From NCBI GenBank assembly GCA_035041965.1, contig JAPYMA010000792.1, forward strand, positions 124,001-188,000: a stretch of DNA of 64,000 bases, read 5' to 3'. The stretch comes from Anisakis pegreffii (Eukaryota; Nematoda; Chromadorea; Rhabditida; Anisakidae). This document shows, in pieces, positions 13,801 through 25,800 of this stretch (its first letter is position 1; each line of letters opens with the position of its first letter). A model generated the notes under the pieces. It was not told the origin of the DNA, ran no database searches, and saw nothing but the letters and a program-made list of their open reading frames with translations. A program made the position numbers and the translations under genes.

Positions 13801-16800
13801 TTACTTAATCATAGTTGTCTTGATTTTGTTCAAAGCATTTTGTGTTTGTTCATGGAATTATATCGTGCTCGTCAACCTATGAAATTGAATAACCATTCAT
13901 AGAATTACTTCTAAAAGTTGATAAGATTTGCATATGTTTGAAACAGGTTCATGTGAACGTAGTGTATATGTAAGCTTGTGAGACTGAGTTTCTCTTCTGA
14001 AGCTTGGTGATACGATTTTTGATGAATATTCCTAGTTTATCAACATCGTTTATTAGACTGATATAATTACCATCAATCGCCGTCGGTAATTCCAGTACGG
14101 TTTCAGATGATTGTTGAATCAGTAAGCGCCCGACAGCAGCACAGTCTGCCTCCAGTAGGGGCTCGTACCACGTCGTATATTGCATCGTTGCCTACGCCAT
14201 CCAGCAATTGTCCTATTCCAGTGCAGTTCGTTTATGCACCAAACGCGAACGGTCAGGCTGTGCCCGTTCCAGTTGAGTTAATACAGGTGAACGTTTGAGG
14301 AGAACTTTATATGCATAAGTTTTGTTAGGAATTTGAAGAGTTCAGGCTCAGTGTGAACTCTCAAATGAATCTGACCTTAAGACTGAATTTCACCCTATTT
14401 GAACTATCATATTTGTGTGATCTTAAGTGATTTGGACACGGTTGATCTATGCTCACAACATTTCAATGACAACTTCAAAGTTCGTCTATTTCCCTTATTA
14501 TCGTCCAGTGCTGTCATCTTCCATGTTCATGTTTCAGTCTCCATCAAGCCTCGCTGCTGGCATTCCATATGCGTATCCTGTACGCATGATATCACCTATG
14601 ACGCTCAATATAGCACCAACGGTAAATGCTTTAATTTGTTTTGGTTTCCGTTTTGACAACTGTTCTTTGTGTTCCAGGCTGGCGCAGTTCATTATAATGA
14701 AACGAGTTCAACCCATCTCCGCTACTGAAACTCTGATTTACCTCTTAGTTTCATTTCTACAAACCCTTATTGAAAATTCGCTTGTGCTTGACGAATTTCG
14801 TATTTTTCATAGAATGAGATTCTCCAAATGACATCATTGCATTGCTTTGAACATGGGAATGTTTTAATATGGATATATAGTTATCATTTTTGGAGCGTTT
14901 TTAGACAAGTGCCGATGGTACGCATCACGAGTTACCTGTGCTGACTCCGTCCTCATATACAGAGCACTGGGCGAATCATTTGCCGTATTGGGGCAGTACC
15001 GTTGCTCGTGGTATTGATGAAAATGCGAAAACCATGCAGAACATCACAAACGGTTTGTAGTATTCTGTCGCCGTAATCAAAACCGATCGAAAGTTTCCTC
15101 AAAAATTTCAATAATCAACAATTTCTGTGTTTCTTGAGTAATGAAGGTTGTCATCTTCACTGAGTTCGAAGCGTTTCATATTGAATTTCAAAGTATCGCC
15201 GGTATTCATTCAGTTGATGCATCATGAAAGATCCCCTCTGAATTCAAATATAATCATCGTGTAATTCCATCACTCTCTCATATTCGCAACCGCTGTGTTC
15301 TGCATTCCTTCAGTTCTTCTTTCTTTGTTCATTCACTTTTGAGAAATTATACACAATTATATGATTTCAGTGTAGAAATTATTAATATCTTAATGCCAAG
15401 ATTTTGCCTTCTGAAACGCCAAAGCGTGTTTTTCAGACAGCACAACTTCTATGAGTTTACCACCAATTGGGACTGGAATGCAATCAACGCTATCCGGTTT
15501 AAGGGCCGGTATACCGACGACGAACGCTTCTTCAGTGCGATCACCACATTCGAGTGAAGTTCAAACGTGTCCGGCTGCTCAACAATTAGGCAATCATTTT
15601 GTAGCTGTATTTTTTCACGGACGGGAATTTTCATTGGAATGAGCGATTGTTGATGAACGAAAAAAATGATAATCACAGTTATTGGAGAAAAAGTTGCATG
15701 TAACGAGGTGTTATTATTAATAATATGTTAATTGGATAGGTGAGTAAAATTATAGGAATGGACGACGCACTGCGTAAATCACTAAGTGAATCGTTATCAT
15801 CGTTGAATTCGTCGAGTCGACGTAGCGCAGATGACGACTCAAGGATACGCGCTGCTAAAAAAACCGAGGTGGGAAGGAAGTTTAACACTGTAGATCTGGG
15901 ATCGCCATCGGGGGAACTGCTCATTTTTGGGTAATTTGAGGACTCCAGGGGTAATAGAGGAAATCGGGAAATTATTTCTGGTGCACTGCCCCGTCCTGCA
16001 GTAGTTATATCTTATTGCTTAGAGTCTACCTGTTGAGATGTGACTATAAATGGTCATAAACCACTTTTATGATTTTTCTTAAGCAAATTTACAATGAGCA
16101 AGTAGCGGAACGCAGACGATTGGAGGCGCAACGCATTGAGGACGAGAAACGTGAGGCGATGATAAAAGAACAAGAGAGAAGGCGAATGGAGGAGTTGGAA
16201 CGTGAGAGGGAAAGTGAAGAGGAAAGGAAAAAACTGAAGCACCTAGAGGTTGGCCGCCGAAAAGTGGATTGTTGACTTGTTGGAGGATGAGAATTGCATT
16301 TGAAATGAATTGTTCAGGATCGCGAACGCACCGAAGCAGCTCTGTTGGCGTCGATCGAACGTGCGAAACGTGAAGCCGAAATGCTGAAAAAAGCAAAACT
16401 CTACAAGCACGTTCTGGAGAGCTGTGAGAGTAATGCGGCATTGGAGCATTCAATACTGAGCGAGGATGACCGAGAAAACTCGAGGATCCTTAGGGAGGCT
16501 AGTGATCATAATCTTAGTTGATATGCATTTCGATGTTTTGTGTTCATTGAAAACTTGCCATTTCTCCGTTTCATCGCAGATTTGTTTGGGTTTATCATCT
16601 GAGCGCACTCGTATACAAACTGCATTGTTGCATTCTTGTGAATTTTAATAGATGCCACCATTGACTTGTAATTTCAGGTTGAAAGTCTCGAGCGGCAGAA
16701 GCAGTACGATTTTCAGCGATTGGGTAGTGGCTCCAGATCGTACTCAGCTAAGAGAGCGTTAACTGAGCGAGGAGCTGACTTGAATCGTTCAACGGTTAAC

Positions 16801-19800
16801 AATTTTTTGATTTTTCGAAAGCTGAACTCAAAGTTTGAAATCCTCTTAGACCAGTATTAAAACAATAGTGTTAATTCTCACAATCAGTAGTCACAACATC
16901 ACCTGATCACCGCTAACAGACTTTAAGTTATTTGTATAAGGTTTGCAAAAATTGAGTGCTTTCTGCCAAAACGTTTCAACAAATTGCTGCCTGTTCACCA
17001 GTCTTTATTCATAGCGATCAAAACAACAGCTCTTTTAACGAATAAACATTTTTGGGCGTTTTGTTATCAGCGAATAACTTTCTCCTTATTGTTTACATAC
17101 AATAACACATCGAGTTAATGCTCATTTGATAGGTTCTATGAAAGAGCATCGAATGAGTCGTTGCACTTACCGATGAATAGCTGTTCATCTCCCTATTTTA
17201 TCACTTTCATGATAGTACGATTTTTGATTTTTTGATACGATTGCTAATTTATTAAAACATTTTCGCAAACAGAGCAATGTAAAAAACACAAAATCAAAGT
17301 ACTATTAACGAATCAAGTTTTAATATTAATGGTTTAAAAATCAAAGTAAACCATGAATAGTGAAAGTGTCAATTACGAGTGCTCATTTCTTCGTGTAATT
17401 TGGCTCGTGATTGCTTATTAAGTGACAGTCAATGCTTGGGGCTTTGGTGATATTCAAAAGATTTCATTGTTTCAGTCGATTGCTGAAAATAATGCAGAAG
17501 TACATTTAACCTTATTGCATTTTATTTCAGCCGCATTCACGAAATAACTCGTACGACGATGATCGTCCAATCAAAGGCACATTCAATTCATCGTGTAGGT
17601 TTTTGACGGTAATTCTGTGGCAGCCTTTCTCTCATTTGAATTATATACTTTATTAGTTGTCAGTCATATTTCACTTCAACTTTCTATGCAAACATCATGA
17701 CAGTTACAAATCTGGTGGAAGCCGTTCCATATTTTAGATATTTCCAAATCGTTTGGTTCCACACCTGAGTCAAGCTCTCCGTTGTGTCGTGACCGTCGTG
17801 GTCGTCAATCAATGCGAGCGCCTTCTACATCAAGAACGAATCTGCCTCGAAGAAGAGCGGATAGCGCTGAACGATCAAAAAATACTTCCTCATCCCCCAT
17901 TCGGTACGTTTTTGGTTAAAGAACTCTTTTCTTCGTGATATGTGTATGTTGATGTGATCATTTACGCGTTCAGGATATCTTTCAGCTACTTTTAGCACAA
18001 ACACATGGTTCATTTATTAACGGGCTACTTGAACTAGAGAAGTCAGACTTCCTGCTTTCGCTTATTTTCACTTATTGCTAAGGATACTTGAGTAATGGAA
18101 CAGGATCGTTCGAACACAATGCATACTTTTAAAAAACTGAAATTATTCTTGATCTAATGATACTGGAATATGTGTTTAAGGACAAAGCTGATGAGCAGGA
18201 TCCCTTCGAAATTGTGCTTTTTTGAACATGTTGATATTCCGATATCGACTATTTTCTGATTTTGAAAGCACTTTTCGAAGTTAGAAAATAATTTAAAAAG
18301 GTTTTAACTTCGGAAAGTGCTTTTCAACATTGTTTTCTTTTTCATTTACTCGATCGCCTGTTACAAATATTTGATTGCTTCAGATGTTCACTTGAAAAAC
18401 CGGTCAACCTTGATCGACCTCGTGCTACACAAGGAGCTCAATGCTTAATACCTGTCCGACCTCAGCGCAGAATCCCACCTCCGGCACCTCGATCACGACG
18501 TACCTCCTCTACAAACGACACAATAACTCCCGAAACTGTGACACCCGTGACTTTAACTACATCACCATCAACAGTTACATATTCAACGACTAAAGCTGCC
18601 GAAAGTTTTGATATGATACCAAACGGTGATGGCGGAAGATCGAGAATGATCAGCAGCCATACCATTGACAGCAGTTCGTTCCCAACAGAAAAGTCGATTC
18701 AGTCAACGCAATCTCAAGATGTGCTCGTTGAAAAGCCTACGAAAATGCCGCTGAGAGAAAGTAAATCATTTTCTACAGATCGTGAGATAGAGCGGTCGTT
18801 TACTGCACCGAAACAAAGCTATCATGATGGTTAGTGCTATGATATATATGTTTCTCTAGTGAAAGACATCATTATCATTTGTGGAAATCAAAAAAGGTGT
18901 TCGATATTATGGTGATTTTTGATGAGAATAATGCATTTTATCGGTGAACATTGCAACACCGTTCATGATCCGAGTGAATGCTATTCTTTTCACTCGCAAA
19001 CATTTCTCTTTCAGATTTAACATCAAGACCGAAGCGACACAATACTCAGAATTATTCACTTACAAAGTCATCAACTAACGATGGCTCCATTCAGCAGATA
19101 TGTTCGGATGAATCGCCAGTGATAATATCAGAAACACCGAAGAATCGAGTAAGTTAATTGAATGCAACTCGTCGGAATTGAAAGAAATGGAGTAATGATG
19201 CGATTACGAAATCAAAAAATATTTTGAGAAACTACAACTGACTGACAGCAAAAGAGAATATCCTATGCACAATATCTTTATAGATTATATTCAGCTGTCT
19301 TTACACAGCTTCTTCGTATTTAATGTGAATCAATCATCTATAACGAATCTGCACAAATTTCATTTGAGATTATGTGTTCAACTAAGAGAGATGTTTTGAA
19401 ATTTATATGCTTTCCTAGAATTGATAAAATGCGTTGTTGTAGTTGGACTGCCTCAGTTATTTCCATTGCAGACCATATTAAAAACTTTCACTTGGATGAT
19501 AGCATGCAAAAAACGCTTTATGTTTGTAGAAGGACTCATGTGAAGTGCGATTTCTTGTTTGATTTGCCGACAGGGTTTAGGTATCATGTGCCAAACAACA
19601 GTAACTCTCCGGATCAAGAATGTTCAAATTTAGGGCGACATTAGGGCTATTAATTTTGATTGCTTTCATAAGAGTCATCAACCATCGTTTTATGTAACAT
19701 AATGAAATGATCTCATGTTAGTCACTATGACTGCTTGCTCAACAATATAGCTGATTGTGAGTAATTCCTTCGATGTACTTCTGCAGCCCTAAAAATTGGA

Positions 19801-22800
19801 GTCCCTTAGAAAGTAATTTCCATTCAGAAGACCGAATTTTCATTTCTGCAATTAGTCTATATAGTAAATTATACTGCATCACTCAGCATATTCACCAATT
19901 TCGCAACTTTCAAAGTGCATCGGTTGTGCTTTGTTAAGTGCGATGCGATAAAAGCTATGATTTGCTTGATTTTATCGAACGTCATGCATTTTATTATTGT
20001 AATATAAGCGCGTTTTATTCGTTGTTCATTCCTCCTCTAATTCATGTTTTACAGGACAGAACGGGGAGCAAAGCTAAGCTGAAGATGGCCAATGGAAACG
20101 ATTCTTTGTTGACCGAGGTTAGCTAAGCGATTAATTTCATTTCTCAGTTTGGTTTCATTTCCGAACCGTTTCAGTTTTACTGAAGACGGCGGTTTTATCG
20201 AGCTTAAAGGCTATTTTTTGGAATATTCATTCATTTTTCCTTAATTTGTTAGTTTCCTCTTCTGGCATTGTTATTTCATTTTATTCGCCATCACACTAAC
20301 GTCAGTGATTTTGTCGTCATTACCACTTATTTTTTTGCTATATTTTTTCGTTCCATTGAAATATCCATTCGTGGGCGAGTTCATCTCATTTACATAAGCG
20401 TCATCGATTATTTTCGTTTTGAATTTCATCATCTTAAACTTTGTCTCATTTTCAACAGCACTTTAAGGACATGAAAAGTGTGCTTTCAGAGTTGTTATTA
20501 CATTCTGAATGCTCACATTAAGTTAATTCGATGATCAGAGTTTGCATTACTGTAATAACAAACAAACAAGAGCAGATAAATATTTTCGTTGATGTCCACT
20601 ATTATCTGCAATCTCTTTCCAGTGACATCTTGCTATAAGTTCAAATAAAATCAACCGCGACAAAGGAAGATAAATGAAAACACTCTATGAGCGCATTAAA
20701 CATTCTCACATCCATCTCACAGCAAATAGTACACGATTTTATCGTTCTTGGTCTTTTTATGGCTATTCGATCATTATTGATTATACGCATATTTGTTGGT
20801 TCGTTCACATTAGTGAAGATGGGATGATGAGAAGCGAAAATAATTTATCGTTGCGATGAATAAACTGTGATTGCGCATAGCATTGGTTGGAACGATGAAC
20901 GGATGAATCATCCATCTGAAATATTACAGCTGAATGATAGTTTTAATGATGTTGATGTTAGCTTTTAGAGTTGTCATCATGTATGGGAGAGATTGATGAT
21001 GGCTGTAATGAAATGAGTTCTGACTGAGTTGGTTTGGTCTAATAATTTTTAGTTACTCATTTTATTTTATTCTTTTATTCCAGTATCGATGGATTATTAT
21101 TGCTTTCGATACGTATAATGAGTTTTGACTAATAGTTACATTTATTCTTTCATTCCACTATCGATCCTTACTTGAAACGAGATTTATATAATTCAGAGGC
21201 TTTTCTGAACATGTTAATATTCTTTACTTTGCTGTTTCTTCAAATCCCCATGTTTTTCGAAGGACTCGACAGTTTTTCTGGATTTAAACTATTTCCTTTA
21301 TTTACGGCTGTTATCAAAGAAGCTTTCTTTTAAAAGATAATCGCGAACGATTTGTTTACTCCAAGATGGCTTTTTAGACAGTAATGACAGTACATCAGAA
21401 GAATACATTATTTTGAAGAATTTCTTTGTACTCTCACCAAAAAATGCCATTTTTAGATTTGAGTTCTGTATTGATTCTTCCAGGCGATTTTGAATTGCAT
21501 GAGATTAATTTCAAACGCTTCTTGCGAAAGCATTTTCAACTTATCACTAACGAATGGGTGCAGTTTCTCAAACCATTTAGCAAATATCATTTGTTTGTCA
21601 CAGTATTATCGATGCTAACGATGTCACGATTCTATCACCATTTTATTATATATTCTATCAAAATTATTTCTTGCTAGCCACGACAAAGCTTTATACTTCC
21701 ACATGCGATATCAATGTTCCGTCGTTCCCATTCACAGAAATCAGAATTTCAGATTATTAGTTTGTGTTTTCTTCAGGCACCAAATGACACTGATATTAAT
21801 GCATACGTCACTGTTAATGTTAAGTGCCATGTTGTGATGATGATACTGCAGATAAACGGCTTTTCATATGTTCCTTTCAAAATTCACTTATCATTTCGAT
21901 CTGTTATCAGTGAGAGTTGATAAATTTCAAATTGCTGTCTCGCACCCTTGTTCGGCATCATACGTTCAAACGCACCTAAATGTTATCGGCGATAATGCTA
22001 TCAACATTTATTGCAATAATACCACTCCTCAAAAACGTCATGCAATTTATCCCTTATCAACATCATCTCCCCACCCATTGCAATTTCATAACGTATTCTT
22101 TTTTATTTCGTACTTTGTATTACCGACGCATTTTAAGCGTCAAAAAGTCTTATAATTGATTCTGAATGAGCACACAATTTTACACCAGTTCTCTGGATTG
22201 GTAACATTTCGTTTTTTTTTCAAAAAATATTTTCCAAAAATGAGCGCCCAAGTCATAGTTCATGCTTTAATGCTGTTTTGGAGAATTTTCTTCCAATTTC
22301 TAATTTTTCCTACTTACTTTTTTCAATCATTTTCACTCATTTCCGTTAGCAATTTTGATGTTTTTCCTCAATTGCACAACGAAAAAATCTCATCTCGAAA
22401 CAATATCCGTTTATGGAACACGCTGTGAATCACAGAGAATTCCTCACATTTGCATCAACCGTTACGTTCGGTTTGCTTTGTGCTTTATGAGTTTGCTGAT
22501 GGATCGCTTACGCGTGTTCGACATTCCACCGTGAATTTTGTTTGTTCATCTCTTTGCTTGTATGAATCACACCGACGCTTATTTCATCATCGTCATACTA
22601 TCATTCGTTCTGTGGATATTTGCTGGCATTCCTTTTAGTTCCAACTGAGAAGTGAGCAAGAAATACTTTTGACGACGTTGACCGATCTCTTAGCTGTTCT
22701 TTATTGCTCCTCAGAAAGTTGCTTCACGAGAAAACTCGTAAAATTTTTCACTGAAATAACAATTTTAGTGGAATTGCTAAAGAATTAATGCACGTAATAA

Positions 22801-22847
22801 ATCAGCGTTATATTGAGAAGTCATTGTGATGCAGAATAGTGCATCAC

Positions 22848-22879
<32 letters not shown>

Positions 22880-25800
22880 ATATTCTTGGTCACCTCGAAT
22901 ATTTTATGCTTCTTTTTATATTTTTGGAGTGCACTCTTGAAAGTATTTATAAAATTGCTGTTGTCACAAAATATTCATTCACAACTTATCACACCGTCGA
23001 TTCGGTTAGGATTTTGCGATATCATTTGTGAATACGGCTGATCGCCTTTCTGTAAAAATCAGTACTAATAGTAAAAATAATAATAATATTATTATTGTTA
23101 TAGAGTGATTATGAACTTATGTGTTTACTTATCGTGCGATTTGTGTGTTCACTCAAACACACTTGAGTAAACACTGACCAAAGTAAATCAAGATGAATGA
23201 AAAAAAACTGTTTATAATTACGGCTCAAAGTGAGGTGTTGTATGGCTGGCTACACAAGTAGGGCTGTCTATTTTATGGATCCTTAACTGTAATTTAAAAT
23301 GCGAAGAAGATAACACGGATTGAATAGCTATGCTCTCAGTTTGATATCTTTGATAAGACTGACATCATATGAAAGATTTGTGTCCATGTCAACATAAAGT
23401 TCAACCCGTGAATCTGTTTTATCAGTTGAACCCTGTATTGTTGAGGCGTTTTATAGTTCGTTTCGTCATGCCACCAAAAAACGTCTTTAAAAATGAACAT
23501 TTTCTTCATCGAGTATTTTCTAAGGAACTTTGCTCGTTGTTGATCGCTTATCACTACAAAAAATCAGTCTGTTTATAAGAGTGAAAGATGACGAATGGCG
23601 TAATTTCGTCAACCAGATTCGATTCTGTGAAGAGCTAATTGTTTTGTTTCAGTTTTGGTTTATTCCTTCCTAATATTCACTGATGTTTCAGTGTCCTTCG
23701 CTAATAGAAATAGAAAAGGATCACTCTTTATCGGTTTTGGTCCATCTTCAGTGCTTTACTATGCCATATGACGTGTAGAACTTTTCGGCATTTCATATTC
23801 GATGAGGCTTCATCTTTAAACAAACATAACTTCAGTTCTGTTCTCTTCATCTGTCGCCACAAAATTAAAAGCCGGGAAATTCGATAGTATCGCTGAAAAG
23901 TGAGCGATATCTTCACAAATTAGCCAGCCACATCACTGCAGATTATATTTCGCTTGATGAATTCCATATGTATGTAGTATCTATCATCTGGCAGTGCTAA
24001 TTCCAGCCAGTATATTCGTACATTTATTGTGCTATTGAAACGTTCCGTGTTCTTTTTCTTCTGTTTTATTGTGTTCTACATGTATTACGCACTTCACCTA
24101 ATTTATTCATAAACGCACACCAATATGGCATTATTTTATACTGATTGTGAGCGCTTTTATTGGTATTATGATGAGTGTCGCTGTTACTTTCATCCACAGT
24201 GTGACGATAAAACGTCCGTTAGCCATTTAGTATCAAACAAGATTCTGTTCGTTGAATCAGTGATGAAATCCAGTTACGCGAGCATTTCTTTCGAATATTG
24301 CACAGAAATGTTCTATCCAATTTCATTAGATGGCGTTCAACATTCCATCTGCCAGTGAGAAAGAAACTTCAAAGAACTTTTGTTAATGTTTGAAAGTTGA
24401 ATCGTTTCGCAATTGAAGATAACGACGAACGATGATTTTATAAGTTTCTCAGTGATCTTCACAGTGATTTTACATCTTTTTAATGTTGATTCAAAATTCA
24501 AACATTGATTTTATGATAAGCATTCAATTGGAGGAGCGTACGTTGCGTTAGAATTGATAATGTATGATTACTAACAGAATGGTGGGAGATAAATGTATGA
24601 ATCATGCTCGATAAACGTCATGAGATAGCGTTTTATTACAGCTCATTATTGTCTGATTGCTCACTGAACTGAAATCACCTGAAACAAGCGTGCATATATA
24701 TGAATAGATAGATAAATGTGAACGCATGTCCACATCACTTCCGAAATTTCGAATGTCACCACCTCTTATGGACATTATCGTTTCATTTCCTTTCTTTTCT
24801 CATATTCACTGTCTTCAGTTATGATTTTTGATTTGATTCGACAAAATTTTTGACGTATAATGCAAAGCATTTTAATTTTTGGCTCATTTTTTCCTCAACA
24901 AGATATTTCCTCTGTTTCAAGGCACAGAAAAAAAAGTAAATTCATTCCGAATAATTAATTTGTTATAGAGTAAATTTGAACAAAGTTGATTTGGACAGGT
25001 GTTCGAAATCAAGGTTTTGGTACTTTGCTATGTGATTAACGATAAAAAATATAATGTCTTCCAATGAAAGGGTTTCTTTAAGACGTGTAATTCCGTTGCA
25101 TTTTCATCTGTTTGTGTTCAGCAGATGTACCTTGGTAGCATTCTTCGGTCAAATAAAATTGTCCTTGTTGTGCATCTTCACATCCACATCGTTCAGCGAA
25201 AATTCTCATGCAGTTTTGGCTAGCAATAAATCGTGAGTTCTGTTCCCTTTGCGAAAAAGTTTGTAGCGTCAGCCTGACTGAGATTGACTGATGGCTTTGC
25301 AGTCGATAAGCTCTCAGTAGGTCAAGTCTTACTATGACCATTTTTGCTGATAAGAGTCCAATTTGCGATATTCCCATGCCTTTTTATCTATCTGAGCATT
25401 TTATTTTAATTTTTACTGGTTGCGAGTTTATAAAATGTTTTTTCGTTTCTGAAATTATCATTTGAGATTTTTGAAACGTTAAAATGATCATTTAAGAAGA
25501 TTGCAAATTGCAAACATTGCAAAATACACAATTCGTTTTGAAATGTTTTTAGCGCTGAATTTCCAGCTAGCTGTAAGGAAGGATCAGCAAATAACAACAT
25601 ATGTTGTGTAAGGAAACGTGCAGCGATTGCTTCGATGTAAATCACTGATCATCACAATATGTATCCAATAAAAAATGTCGTTTGGCAACGAATATCGTCT
25701 AGTTGTGATATTCAGAGGCAATATCGCGTCAAGCAGCCAGTCGCTGAATATCGCAAGATGGAAAGTATTAGCATGGTTGGGACGAAATAAAAGAATTTAG

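Noticed and set aside
19372..19644. 90-codon Cys-containing open frame as a nested gene
   Set aside because: Intronic, with no recognisable Cys spacing, no splice partners and no upstream signals.
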